Assembly: GCA_947184155.2 (NCBI GenBank)
Contig: CAMXCT020001087.1
Span: 109,501 to 173,500, forward strand
Length of the DNA: 64,000 nucleotides
Direction: 5' to 3'
From: Cladocopium goreaui
Lineage: Eukaryota; Sar; Dinophyceae; Suessiales; Symbiodiniaceae
Shown here: piece by piece, positions 12,041-22,495 of the stretch
How positions within the stretch are numbered: the stretch's first letter is position 1
How the letters are laid out: each line of letters begins with the position of its first letter
Notes under the pieces: generated by a model
What the model saw: only the letters and a program-made list of their open reading frames with translations
What the model was told of the DNA's origin: nothing
Databases searched by the model: none
Translations under genes and position numbers: made by a program

Positions 12041-12589
12041 TAACTCAGAACCCAGCCGTGTTTCTTGTCTCCAATGATGCGGTCAGTGTGGGACCGCGTG
12101 AAGCTGAATTCCAACCTTATATGTGGGCAACTAGATCGTTAAAAATTCCCATGGTTAACATTACGCACACAAAAATGAAATTGTTGCTGGGCAAGTAGCA
12201 TTGAAAAGTCTTTTCCAGCTTGCAACCATGTGTTAAACAACTTGGTCTTGGCAGTCTTTGTGTTGTCTTCACAAGCCTTTTTCCAAGCATCAACCACGCA
12301 GTCAGGGATCTCGTTGGCTTCGGGATTTTTGAGTTTCCTGGGGCATGGTCAACCCATATTGAAAAAATAAGGGTTTATCATCTCATTTGGAAATGTGTGT
12401 GTGTGCATGTGCAGTAAAGTACATTCAATGGTTCGCCTCTTGAACTCAGCCTGCATAGCCTGTCGCTCATCATAGTCAGTCGGGACTATTGGAGCCACCT
12501 AGGCATGAACGCGATAGCCACTACAAGCGTGATACAAAAGACCAGTAACACAACCACTGCTATCATTTCGTTTTTGAAACTTAAAACAA

Positions 12590-13908
12590 GCCACACTAGA
12601 TCCTGCTTTGACACCAATGGTGAAAGCTGAAAGGGAGGGCGGCGGTGCTGCCACAGGAGGTGCTGCGGAAGTCTTTGCAACCGGGATCACTGCTGGGGGC
12701 TGCATTGAGGCCTTTGCAGCCGGGATCACTGCTGGGGGCTGCATCGAGGTCTTTGCAACCGGGATCGCTGCTGGGGGCTGCATCGAGGTCTTTGCAACCG
12801 GGATCGCTGCTGGGGGCTGCATTGAAGTCTTTGCAACTGGGATCACTGCTGGGGGGTGCTTGGGTGTCACTGCTGCGGGCTGCTTTGGTGTCACAGGAGG
12901 GGCTGAGGCTGTTGCAACCTGTGTCACTGCGGGCTGCTTTGCTGGCGGCGGGGTGATGTGCAAAGCTTTGGGTGTCACTATCTGCTTTGTTGCAACCGGG
13001 CGCTCCGCTGGGGCATGCTTTCGCGGCGGTGGGGTGATGTGCAAGACACCAGGACCAGAAGCTTTGGGTTCCACAGTCTGGGGTGGCGGTGCTTCACTTG
13101 ACAGGGGGGGCGATGCTTTTCCTTCTTGCTTTGACATCCAAATCTCCCACATGGGAATCTGTTCAACTACATCAAAGGACCACTCATCATCCAGACCAGT
13201 TTCCTCGCGTTGCGCCTGGGCAAACTTGGGGAAAAAGGGATGGCATTGAATTTCTCCCATGATAGCGGCAAGCTCATCATCGCTTTTTGTGGCTAACTCC
13301 TCTAGAATTGCATTTTCCAGTTGGATCTCCTCCATCTCCTCATCAGTCAAAGCTCTTGCTTTGTTGGCAAGAAGGCGGTTGACTTCATTTTCTACTGACT
13401 TGTTGGCAGGCGGTGGGGTCGTAGGAATGGGTTTCATCCTCCGGAGGGCTGCTGCTTTGTGCTGGGTTTCACCATGGGTCTCGGTTGGAGCCTTTGGTGC
13501 TGCTCTTGCTGGAGTTGCGACCGGTGCTGCAACTACACCTTCAACCTTTGTGCCTGACATCGATGGGACCACAGGGTTGGCTGGGGCAGGCAGTGAGCCA
13601 GGTGCAGGTTGTGGTCCCTTTGGCGGGGGAGCAGGTTTTGAAACAGTCACAGGCGGTGCCATCTTAGGAGCATTCACAGACTTAGCAGCAGTGGGCAAAG
13701 TCTCCGTCTTGATGAATGCACAAACTACTTTCTTCGTCGTCGGTACTGGGGCTTTTGCTTTCTTAGGTGTTTCGAACCCATCGAACATCAACTCACGTTT
13801 CACTGAAGGCTTTGGAACTGGGGGCACAGAGGAACTAGGGGCTTTCGCAAGTTCCACAGAGGCCAGTGTTGATGCCCTCGACAAAACCGTAGGAGGTGTG
13901 ACAGGCCT
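12590..13908 (-). CDS. Gene B, large Pro/Ala/Lys-rich exon
   Basis: A single minus-strand open frame of about 440 residues, the longest non-repeat frame in the window. It is Pro/Ala/Lys/Thr-rich and probably disordered. A folded, acidic middle section (LLANKARALTDEEMEEIQLE, then LEELATKSDDELAAIMGEIQ and a WSFDVVEQIPMWEIWM segment) is likely helical. The C-terminal part carries a 13-residue tandem repeat (PPAxIPVAKTSMQ, about five copies) and other TPKxPPA/ITPPP units. Basic PKKAKAP near the N-terminus could be a nuclear signal. A likely acceptor (ACTTAG) lies at about 13909. Probably the disordered N-terminal half of gene B. Function unknown. Confidence 0.7.
12671..12865. repeat. 39-bp coding tandem repeat, about 5 copies
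   Basis: The unit GGGATCACTGCTGGGGGCTG plus 19 further bases recurs at 39-bp steps from about 12671. It is 13 codons, so it preserves the minus-strand frame and gives repeated PPAxIPVAKTSMQ peptides inside the gene B exon. Copies differ by one or two bases each. Confidence 0.85.
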
Positions 13909-14171
13909 AAGTCCAATCCGTATTCATGGTATATTATCTACGTCAGGGTGGCATGGGGACAGTAAAGGTAACTTAAGGTAACTATACAGCCATGTGCATG
14001 CTAGAAGCTGGAACTCAAGTTGCCGTTCTGGGTCTGCCGGTATGGTTGGCAATTCGTCCTCTCCATCCTGCAACATTGAAAAATATAGATTTCTGTGGGG
14101 TCTATATGGCTAGATTTGAAAACACCGCTCAGTAAACTTCCACCATGTTTTGCAGCCACTCCCAACCCAGG

Positions 14172-14290
14172 TTCATGTAGAATCATGGTCCTCAGCTGTC
14201 GCCGGGGTGGCAACTTCGGTCGGAGCCTGAGTCTCCGTGGGAGATGCCGTTGGAGTAGATCGGATGGCCTCGAATCCAAACATGGGACAG
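14172..14290 (-). CDS. Gene B, possible first exon
   Basis: Minus-strand reading from the ATG at about 14284 gives MFGFEAIRSTPTASPTETQA followed by PTEVATPATAEDHDST and then a stop, so a donor must lie just before the stop. Thr/Pro/Ala-rich like the next exon, and the FGFE start echoes FDGFE in that exon. Start choice is tentative because no spliced-leader site can be recognised. Confidence 0.4.
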
Positions 14291-14627
14291 CATAACCACG
14301 GCACCTTGATAGGATCCCTAAGCCTTTATAACCTGCAGCATGTTTGTCCTATGGTTTGAAAGGTTTCACCCCAATCTAGCCTGCATTGCACCAGGGAATC
14401 TCGAGAACAAGTCTGACTTGACTCTCGCATTCGTCGGTGTAAAAGATATAGCCATAGCCTCCCAAAGTGCAACAACAAAAAGTTATGGATAACATGTGGG
14501 TACTGTGGGTACTTGAGACCAAAGTCAACCAATTGGGTTTCCCTGCCTGATCAGAAGACATGGTCCCAACCAGAAGCGATGTTTCGAGTGAAAGCCAAAT
14601 GGCTATTATGTACACTGAAAAGCTTCC

Positions 14628-14935
14628 GATGAGTTTCCGACGGGTTTCCGATGCCGGTACGTCAAACTCCATTGATTTGAGGTACCCACCCCATAGTTCC
14701 CGACGGGTTTCCGACGGGTTTCCGACGCTGAAAATTTTCAAAAAGTTTCCGATGGGTTTCCGACGGGTTTCCGATGCCGGTACGTCAAACTCCATTGATT
14801 TGAGGTACCCACCCCATAGTTCCCGACGGGTTTCCGACGGGTTTCCGATGCCGGTACGTCAAACTCCATTGATTTGAGGTACCCACCCCATAGTTCCCGA
14901 CGGGTTTCCGACGGGTTCCCGATGCACCCCCAGAA
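14628..14935. repeat. 75-bp tandem repeat, GGGTTTCCGACGGGTTTCC type
   Basis: GATGCCGGTACGTCAAACTC recurs at 14650, 14773 and 14848, separated by runs of CGACGGGTTTC. The step is 75 bp (one copy lengthened to 123), which is 25 codons, so frames stay open on both strands. The minus reading contains SETRRKPxGN-type peptides, which I recall from other Symbiodiniaceae sequences. It sits in the gap between genes A and B and is treated as repeat DNA rather than protein. Confidence 0.8.
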
Positions 14936-15434
14936 GTGGACACTGCATAGCATGTTATGTTTCGATTCTGCAGCGGTTGCCATAAGTGCAGTCACAGTGT
15001 TGCTAGACATCCCATGGAATCAGTCTGACAATACACATATACTTCCCCAGTACCAAAAACTTATTAAGTGCACGTGCTTTTATCCTTAGGGACGGATGTC
15101 CATGGAATGCAACACCCTGAATTTCCAAGTTGGAGGTCATGTGGTGGAACCATATCCAGCGGGACATATGTATTTTAAGCAGTGACCTCCATGTGAAAAG
15201 TTTCATGGGATAGATTCATCCCTCGCTCCGCTGACGAAGCATCTGATGAAGATATGCCTCGACTTCATCCAGCCTGGGCTACAGCGATCAGACGTGGGGT
15301 TCGAATATATGGTGCCTCTCGGTAAGATGCTGCATGAACAATGATTAGAATGATTACTATCTATTTAAGACCACACAAATACAATCATTGAATAGGTTTC
15401 CCTCATGAGAAGAAGCTTAAACTCTGGCCACTAC

Positions 15435-15595
15435 AGTAAGAAAAAGGTGAATTCTGAACCACGGGCATGTTAAACCCAAGCAACTTAGCATCCTCCCAGT
15501 CATCTTCGAAATCTAGGTCTTGGCGAAGCTCCGGAGCACAATTGGCATAGGTGGTGAAGTTGCGATACACCTCGGACAACACTGACATATACTTA
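15435..15595 (-). CDS. Gene A, C-terminal exon
   Basis: Minus-strand open stretch reading SEVYRNFTTYANCAPELRQD then LDFEDDWEDAKLLGFNMPVV. Acidic with good composition. It follows the conserved TTIRYVDRNG exon in the order seen, from memory, in related dinoflagellate proteins, where an acidic tail follows that motif. End position approximate. Confidence 0.5.
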
Positions 15596-15757
15596 TATAA
15601 GTATCCCATAGTGTCCCAAAACGCACAATATTCTTATTTTGATTCCAAGGAATTCCAATGGAATTCCCAAAGTTGAATGTAGGATTACCATGGATTACCC
15701 ATGACTATAGTCACCTTTTGGGGAGACACTTTGGAGCGTGTATTCATGATCTCTATA

Positions 15758-15945
15758 TGCCACCCCCCATTGACAGCGGCTTAGGCACTGCACTGCCGAA
15801 GGCTGGGGTATAGACTTGGGTTGCTTTGAGTGTGCGACTCCCTTTGAATTTGATTTTCCCATTGCGATCCACGTAGCGGATTGTGGTATTGGACTTTGGG
15901 AACTTGGTTCGGTCCAACTTCCTGCCATAGCACCCATGCACAAGC
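15758..15945 (-). CDS. Gene A, exon with TTIRYVDRNGK...KATQ...PAFG motif
   Basis: Reads TTIRYVDRNGKIKFKGSRTL then KATQVYTPAFGSAVPKPLSM, followed by GGGI and a stop. From memory this block (T-x-R-Y-x-D-x-x-G-K-x-K/R-Y/F-x-G-x-x-x-L-K-x-T/S-Q-x-Y-x-x-x-F-G) is a hallmark of a large unnamed dinoflagellate family. In that family it follows an 'ENPxxSL' block and a 'GxYGxPTxK' block, which is exactly the order here. Confidence 0.7.
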
Positions 15946-16139
15946 CTTTGTAAATTTCCAAAGAACAGGCTGGGGTCAGTTGTTCGAATGGTTCTTAATC
16001 ATCCCAAGTCTAAGACGGATGTGGGTTTCCTTGCCAAACATAACATATTTTTTGTTGGGTTCACACGCAAATTTGGGGTATAGAAAAGAGGACGATTTCG
16101 CACTAAAAAGGGATTCAACTCCTAACCTTTGGGGCTGAT

Positions 16140-16318
16140 CTTCCACGGCAAGAAGAATATCCCACCACGTCCTGAAGAGACGGTAGATAAATGGATCTGA
16201 ACTGAAGATCTTCACCATCTTCCATGTGGGGGCTCCATACATACCAAGCCACATGTTCACAGCATGTGCACCCCACCGCTCGATGAACGTCTTGAATCGA
16301 GGCATTTCAAAGATCTCA
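16140..16318 (-). CDS. Gene A, exon with MWLGMYGAPTWK block
   Basis: Reads EIFEMPRFKTFIERWGAHAV then NMWLGMYGAPTWKMVKIFSS and DPFIYRLF. The MPRF and WLGxYGAPTxK segments correspond to the middle of the same family. Intron boundaries on both sides are unresolved, and the ORF runs past the probable donor near RLF/WWDI. Confidence 0.65.
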
Positions 16319-16404
16319 GAGCCAACAAGCTGGTGAAGGACACCATGGGGTTTGGGACACAGCGGACACGGGAATCATTCTATTGAACGATATCCATAAT
16401 CGCA

Positions 16405-16550
16405 AAAGTAAGGTCTCGACAAGTGATGTCGAAGGATTTTCGATAACCCAATGGGCGCCGTTGAAGATAGAAATCATGAATAAAATCACAGACTTAGTAA
16501 AGGCAGCTGGCGATGGTAAAAAGTAAAACATGGGTGACATACATATGGGG
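16405..16550 (-). CDS. Gene A, exon with HWVIENPSTSL motif
   Basis: Reads AAFTKSVILFMISIFNGAHW followed by VIENPSTSLVETLLLRLW. The IENPxxSL block is the third family hallmark. It is reminiscent of the ENV/ENP motif VI of C5-cytosine methyltransferases. Together with the DLFAG exon upstream, this suggests a degenerate methyltransferase-like fold (inference). A possible acceptor CCAG precedes AAFTK. Confidence 0.6.
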
Positions 16551-16751
16551 ACATTGATGGACATTGGTCACGCAAAACAAAGCAGACACGCAACACGGAC
16601 CAGCATCAGATTGCCCCGCTGCACGCTTTTATAATACCTCAGATGTTGTTTTTGTTTTCAATGGAACCCCTGGGTTAACAAACATGCATCATGTCTGAAA
16701 GTAACACTTGTTGAAACATATAGTGTATTCATGGAAAGTATTGAGTCTAGC

Positions 16752-16866
16752 TACTCTCGACCTTTTGGCATGGCAGCCGTTCGGCCTGATGTTCCTCGAT
16801 TTACCACCGAAAATGTGGAGCAGACCACCCCTGCCCACAATAATCCACCTCGTCGCACATGCATGG
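16752..16866 (-). CDS. Gene A, exon with VCSTFSVVNRGTSGR block
   Basis: A short exon not visible as a long frame. After a TTTGCAG acceptor (ending at 16867) the minus strand reads HVRRGGLLWAGVVCSTFSVV then NRGTSGRTAAMPKG. In the related family I recall a block 'LxxxxVCSxWVxINxxTSGR' between the DLFSG and ENP motifs, which places this exon correctly in order. The 3' boundary near AAAAGGTC is tentative. Confidence 0.6.
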
Positions 16867-17021
16867 CTGCAAACATATGACGGATAAAGCCGAGTGGGCT
16901 TAGAATGTCCTGAGCACAGCGGGTTTGTATTCGAAAAAATGCCTTAAGATTGAGACATCATCATTGTATGTTTGATAGTTATTTTTTGATCAAACGCCAC
17001 AAAACTAATCATAAACTATAA

Positions 17022-17325
17022 AGCCCCAGATTCATCATCTGGAGTAAGGAGGATATCCAGTGCCACGGCTGGTTCCCCATGACCAACAAATGCACGGGAA
17101 AGCGCACGTTTCCCCGCAAAGAGGTCAGCGCATGCCAACTCTGGCAATGGAGCGAATGCAACAGCTAGAAGTTGCATCATAACCCAAATCCTATATGGGA
17201 GACACCCAGGCCTAGAAGGTCCTTTCAATGATGGCCCCCGGGGAATCTTCTCCGCGATGTCCACATCCTCATCCTCCCGATGGGGCGCTGGAATCAGCCT
17301 GGGCGGTCGGGTGTTAAACGGCGCA
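17022..17325 (-). CDS. Gene A, exon with ADLFAGKRALSRAF...ALDI motif
   Basis: Reads DEDVDIAEKIPRGPSLKGPS, a hydrophobic-rich segment, then LACADLFAGKRALSRAFVGH and GEPAVALDI. The D-L-F-A/S-G-x(6)-A-F-x-x-x-G-x(6)-D-I pattern is shaped like the SAM-binding motif I plus the acidic end of strand 2 of Rossmann methyltransferases, although the usual GxG is absent (AGKRAL). Typical of the dinoflagellate family. Whether it binds SAM is unknown. Confidence 0.65.
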
Positions 17326-17949
17326 CCATGGTTAACATAAACTCTTTAAAAAAAACTGTATATGAAAAACTGGTTAGATTTAGATTTTACCCTGTCCAGG
17401 GATCTCCAAGAAAAAACAAGAAAACAATTTAAACTTTTTTCATGGGTTCAATTTAAACAAGTATGATATAATATGAAGGAAGGACAGGTGAATACTATAT
17501 GATCTATCCGCGCTCCTCCCTATAACATACAGAATTGCTTTGCCAACTTCCACCCGCTGCCCGTCATGTCAGGAAACGACATCGATGACTTTGATGCTTT
17601 GGGTGGCATGGTCTGGCTACCTTAGACATGTATCGGCCGGGCAAGAGCGGGAGGAAGGAATGAACCTTTGCAAAGCATTTGGGAACCCTAGAACATCATG
17701 GGTTTTTTAGAGACCTTAAGAGGGTTATATGATAAGTGGTTGTCGTGCAAGTCAAGGGAAATCCACATAAGCTCGATCTCTCAATGCGACTTGAATGTAT
17801 ATCTTTTGAACACATGTGAGAGCTTGGGTCTTAGTTGCAGCTGGGATGCTCAATTAGCAAACCAAAGCACCCTTGTCGTCCAGAATGCTGGGGATGAACC
17901 AAAAAGACTGACAAGGTGATCGTGGTCCATACATTCATATGATCATTAT

Positions 17950-18131
17950 GATCTATGTTCTGCATGTGTTGTTACTTTCTGCACAACGATCAATGCTACT
18001 GAATGTCTTGATCGCAATGGTTTCAACAGTAAGGGTGCCATGGTTTGACCGTTTTGCTCCTGGCAAAGGCCATCTGCCAACATCGCTCTACGGCCGCATT
18101 CCCAGGCGGCGCAAGTTGCATGGGACGGCAA
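17950..18131 (-). CDS. Gene A, possible exon
   Basis: Minus-strand open stretch with HATCAAWECGRRAMLADGLC and QEQNGQTMAPLLLK. It lies between the Lys-rich exon and the DLFAG exon in the expected orientation. The overlapping plus frame is also open, so this is a weak call. Confidence 0.25.
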
Positions 18132-18553
18132 TCATGGCCGAATTGAAGATTTGAAACCTTACATCAACACGCCCTTGTTCCTATATGGAAGTAGGTGAAC
18201 AGAATGAAATCATTGGACCAGTGCTGAAACAATCGATGATGTTTCGACTCATGGAACCCGCGGTGTTGAAAGAAGATGCTATAGATAGGTCCTCGGTGGC
18301 ATTCACTTTTTTGAATCAACCCCATATGGCTGAAATGTCAAATAAATTCATCATTGTTGCCACACCCAGACACAGGTGACCAAAACAGCACTACGTCAGC
18401 CCCCCATTTGAGTCGAAAAAGGTTGATTGCAAAGTCAAAACTTGGGAATTCTATCTAAATTGCAAATCGATAAATATAATTCGAATGTATCTGGTGCCTA
18501 TATCTTTCATTTGTGTGATGGGGTACTGTCTAGGCTGAGGCCGACAAAGGGAT

Positions 18554-19450
18554 CTAATTACCCTTTTTCTTTTGAAAAGTGCCGGTCCAAACTGGTCGCA
18601 CCATACCATGCTCACGGAAAAGGGCAGTAGCTTTTTTGGCCACTGTCCTGGCTCCCTCCTTGTCATCCGGTTTGGATGCCAAATACTTTCGGTAAGTATT
18701 GGAATAGACATTGTTAAGGCTGACATGGGATGGGGCGGGCTGTGCATCGTTTGGGATGTCACTGGAACCCATCCGCGAAGCTCCCCCGGTTGACATGGCT
18801 GACATGGCACTGTCATCAGTGGCAGCCATCCTGATTGCTCGTGCTGTTCTTGCTTTTTTGGTCTTGGGCTCATCATCTGCTTTGGTTTCCTTTCTACCCG
18901 TTCGGCTCTTGCTCGGCTTGCTTTTGTTTCCCCTAGGACTGGCTTTCGCCTTGGCCTTGGGCGTCGGCTTTGCCATCCTGTTAGGTGTGGCCTTCCCCCT
19001 TCCTTTCCCTTTGGCTGTCTTTGACTTTGCCTTGGTGGCTGGTTTCCCTTTTCTAGCTGTCTTAGACTCATCCCCATTTGTTTCTTCATCACTGGCATCC
19101 CCAAGCTCCTGAGCTATGGCTTTTGAAGCATGGCTCTTCCTCCCACGAGGTTTTCCCTGATTGCTCAAGTCAGGTGGTGCGGCAGTTGAAAGGGTCTCTT
19201 TAATCTCGGTTGCAAACGGTGGCTTTTCTGGGAGAGGGTATTTGTATTCTACATGGTCGCCCTTGACTTTTGCGGCACTACTACCATCAGCTTGTGGGGC
19301 AGTGGACTGTTGCAAGCCTGATCCATCACCAACCATCACAAGACTGGCTGTTTCAGGGGGTGATGAAAGTGACTCGCATCCCTTTGGCACACACCCTTCG
19401 GGTCCCGGTGCGTCACTTCCCCCCCCAGAGCGGCTGGTGCAACCACGTTC
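18554..19450 (-). CDS. Gene A, large Lys/Ala/Ser-rich exon with SNTYRKYL block
   Basis: An open frame of about 280-300 residues. The N-terminal part is Ser/Pro-rich. The centre is strongly basic (AKSKTAKGKGRGKATPN, AKPTPKAKAKASPRGNKSK), with KPRGRK resembling an AT-hook core, so nuclear location and DNA or RNA binding are plausible (inference). The C-terminal part, VYSNTYRKYLASKPDDKEGA then RTVAKKATALFREHG, matches a block recalled from many dinoflagellate proteins: SNxYRKxLxxxxDxxxARxxAxxAxxxxRxxH. This block usually precedes the DLFSG/ENP portion, in agreement with the layout here. Confidence 0.7.
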   Translation of the reverse strand, partial: ERGCTSRSGGGSDAPGPEGCVPKGCESLSSPPETASLVMVGDGSGLQQSTAPQADGSSAAKVKGDHVEYKYPLPEKPPFATEIKETLSTAAPPDLSNQGKPRGRKSHASKAIAQELGDASDEETNGDESKTARKGKPATKAKSKTAKGKGRGKATPNRMAKPTPKAKAKASPRGNKSKPSKSRTGRKETKADDEPKTKKARTARAIRMAATDDSAMSAMSTGGASRMGSSDIPNDAQPAPSHVSLNNVYSNTYRKYLASKPDDKEGARTVAKKATALFREHGMVRPVWTGTFQKKKGN

Positions 19451-20064
19451 TCACGATTGCGTAGGCATTGTTCAGGATGATCATCGAGGCATATGATATC
19501 AAGATCTTCGGAACTGGATTCCCATTGGTCAACCTAAGCACCCATCACAGGCGAGCAACCCAAGTCAAGTATAGGGCATTAAAAACTGCCTGTGCATCCA
19601 TAAAAATAAATTTGAACGGCAGACCATATTAATATTATAATTAATGCTCTATGTCGGATATGTGTTTTGTTGCTATGCATGGTGTGTGGGCTTCGACAAA
19701 TAGAAGCACCCCATGGTTCGTAATACCAATTCCCAACATGATTTGAGGGTCCCCCCATTTTAGGCAACCCTCATGTGCCTATCCCTCCACACATGTCCAA
19801 TGTCCAAGCCCAGCAGTCAGCACAGTTGCTGCCAGGGAACTTGATGATCCGAAATGTTCTCCGAGCTCACTCCACGGTGTGGGGCCTGGCGCACCGGCGC
19901 ACAGAGCATGATACTTTGGGTATCTCTGGGTATGTTCAATATTCAATTACATCATTAATGGCCAACTATGGTAGTGAATATATGTATACACTTGCGACAG
20001 CTATAGTTTATACCCCCAAGTATGAGAAGGACTTAACTGTTTATTTCCTCATGGTTTCACGTCA

Positions 20065-20297
20065 TACATGTTAGAGTGATCGGCCTTCTCATCATTCTCG
20101 TCATCAGAGATTTGCAAGACATTATGGTCAATGGCCGGCTTTTCTTCACTGGTGGGGCGCGAGGATGAGGAAACCTGAAGCTTGGGTGGGAAATAATAAT
20201 CCCATTCTTCTTGAGTTCTTGGTTGTGAGTCGGGAACTTCATAACAGGTAGGGCTCTCGATCCGTGACATTCGGCTGGTCAATGGTTTCGATGGCAA
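20065..20297 (-). CDS. Gene A, Ser/acidic exon
   Basis: Minus frame reading SRMSRIESPTCYEVPDSQPR, TQEEWDYYFPPKLQVSSSSR and LQISDDENDEKADHSN. Acidic, Ser/Pro-rich and probably disordered. Same strand as the following Lys-rich exon. A GAG|GCATTG boundary upstream is possible. Confidence 0.55.
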
Positions 20298-20654
20298 TGC
20301 CTCAATACCATGGAATCATGCATATGGAAAATGCATATGGCATATGGGATTGGTTATATAAGTTTCCGGAAAGACATGCGAAACTCATCACATTTATCAT
20401 TTAAATTTGACGACCACCCCAAGAATTCAAATGCAGGTGCTCAAGTAAATTTATGCTATCAGGATCTGAAGGACTGAAAATTAGAAGCGTAGCTGAGCCA
20501 CTTCCACGTTTCTCAGGCCAGAGGATCCTACAGCACCTCCGTGCAAAGCCAGGGCACCCAGACTGAAAATTGAGAATAACAATGAATGGAGATCGACGGT
20601 ATTTTTCCCATGCATGCCAAATGAAAACCACATACATAAATATTGTGCCTTCAT

Positions 20655-20850
20655 CGGGGGGTGTGATAATCTCAACGTCATCATCATCCACCACATTGAC
20701 AGGGTCGCTTGAACTGGGGGTTGAAGAGTGTTCCCCAGAGGCAGCAGGTGGGGGCTCTTGATCACATGTAGACTTCCTTGTGCCCCGACAAGTTGGCCGT
20801 GCACGGCGCTCACATGGTTTCAGCACAGCTAGAAGCGCAGCTGCAACCTT
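20655..20850 (-). CDS. Gene A, Arg/Pro then acidic exon
   Basis: Reads LAVLKPCERRARPTCRGTRK then STCDQEPPPAASGEHSSTPS and VNVVDDDDVEIITPPDEGTI. The ISDDE/VDDDDVEII style is shared with the next exon, supporting one gene. No domain is recognised; probably disordered N-terminal sequence. Confidence 0.55.
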
Positions 20851-20939
20851 GATCATGCAGTGCAAGTATACTGGATATGTATTTCATATGTATTCATTGT
20901 GCATATGAAAAATAACATATATTCATGCACTGCAACATA

Positions 20940-21112
20940 TTTGCAATCATAGTAACTCTCCCTTGGGTCTTGCGTTTCAAGGCTTTTCGCCAGTAGCGAC
21001 GGGTGTAAGACAGCAGTTCATACAAAGCTGTGGCTTCATCAGACGCCCATGATTTCCTATCCCTCTGGGACCGTTTTTGTGACAGTCCATGTTCTGAAGA
21101 CTCGTCCAGCTT
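20940..21112 (-). CDS. Gene A, N-terminal exon
   Basis: Reads MKLDESSEHGLSQKRSQRDR, KSWASDEATALYELLSYTRR then YWRKALKRKTQGRVTMIA. Charged and helical in character. A downstream donor is not certain because AT-rich sequence follows. Confidence 0.5.
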
Positions 21113-21234
21113 CATAAAGACAGTCTTGAGGAAGTTCTGCGTGTACTCCCCTTATTTCTCACCACGCAATGAAACGAAAACATTCCAATACACAGCTAGC
21201 AATAACACAAAATCATCTTGCAACCCTAGGATCC

Positions 21235-21405
21235 TTCTGGGGAAAGGTCATACAAAGCAAGCATGAGGTCCAGGTAATCTTCCAGGTTGACATAGGAAAT
21301 CTTGCTGCTGTCTATATCCACAAAGAGGGTGTTCAGCGGTGGCTTTGCCGCTGCACACTTTATAAACGTGGTAGCAGGGAGATACATCTTCAGAAGACCT
21401 GACCA
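21235..21405 (-). CDS. Gene A, first recognisable exon
   Basis: Minus frame reading GLLKMYLPATTFIKCAAAKP then PLNTLFVDIDSSKISYVNLE and DYLDLMLALYDL. Good composition. It is the most upstream minus-strand exon I can attach to gene A, and no start codon context can be judged. Confidence 0.45.
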
Positions 21406-21814
21406 GTGAACCAAAACGGTTAGATGGTTACATCAATTGTCAATTATACAACCACCGCCTTAACAAACCAAAATTGCAGAACGGGTCCCCTGCCTATGAC
21501 TTCATCCTCATGCCCATCCAATGCCGTCATGGCACCGTTCCAACTAGACCAGCTCTGAGCCAGCGCTACTGTAGTTGCAAAACGTTTCCCATAATTAGAT
21601 ATGGAGGTTTCCTAAAATGGTATGTACCCAGAAATGAATGGTATTTTTGGAAAAAAATGATTTGGGGATACCAATATTCTGAGAAACCTTCATACCCGTC
21701 CAGAACTGATTGGAGCATTCACGAGCATCCCTTGGTTTACAACATCTACCCATAGATTCTAATTGATTTTGTAAAAATATCCTATATGGATCATTATGGA
21801 TCTATATGGCTATT

Positions 21815-22005
21815 TTGTTTCGATGTTGCCACAGGGATCTGATATCCACAGCTCCCCATGGGACAGTCCTCGCTTTGAGCGTGGCCGAGGCATCCCAGAG
21901 ATATGCCACGCGCTTCAACATTGCATGCGCGTGGAAGCTGCGAAAAGAATCAACTTGGTTCGGGTGTTAGATGGAACTGTGGCTTCCCCAATGTTATGAT
22001 ATCTT
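21815..22005 (+). CDS. Possible exon, plus strand
   Basis: Plus frame reading SDIHSSPWDSPRFERGRGIP, then CHALQHCMRVEAAKRI. All three minus frames are interrupted here, so plus is the better strand. No domain recognised. Confidence 0.25.
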
Positions 22006-22373
22006 CAGCACTTTATGTGTTTCATGCACATGGCAAACTGATTTCTCATGATTTGTTCATGGCACCACTACCACTCGGTACCTCGGTACCTCGACCCAAA
22101 TTCCACCAGGTCCCCGGTACCTCGCTGGGAGATACGAGATACGGAACCCTCGTTCAGAGATACTGGTATCTCCATGTGAGGTGCCAACGATGCTTAGGGA
22201 TATATATATATATATTGTACAGTACCTTCATTTTAGGATCCTGAAATTCCCATTTACCAAACACCGACTTGACATTAACATACATTAACCATATATGTGT
22301 CGTGGTTCATGATGTATGGGCCATGTCCAACCATTCCACAATGAGAATCCTTAAAACAGGTGTATATATATAT

Positions 22374-22495
22374 ACAAGGTGGTGCCCCATAGTTAGCTAA
22401 GTTAGTTTATAAGTCCAATAACTATAGTTTATAGGTGATACATCTATAGTCAATGGGATTATAAACCAACTTATAACTGGTGGGGCACCACCTTG
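22374..22495. mobile_element. Inverted-repeat element, family C
   Basis: Ends are ACAAGGTGGTGCCCCA and TGGGGCACCACCTTGT, with internal AACTATAG/CTATAGT half-palindromes. It sits inside a TA microsatellite (TATATATATA on both sides), so the palindrome extends beyond the element proper. Confidence 0.8.

Noticed and set aside
12608-13981. Plus-strand open frames of 103-240 residues opposite the Pro/Ala-rich exon
   Set aside because: Shadow frames: the minus strand has one longer frame with the more natural Pro/Ala/Lys composition and an acidic helical middle.
16405-17325. Calling gene A a functional C5-cytosine DNA methyltransferase
   Set aside because: DLFAG and ENP are suggestive, but no catalytic PCQ is seen and the glycine-rich loop is altered; kept as a hypothesis only.
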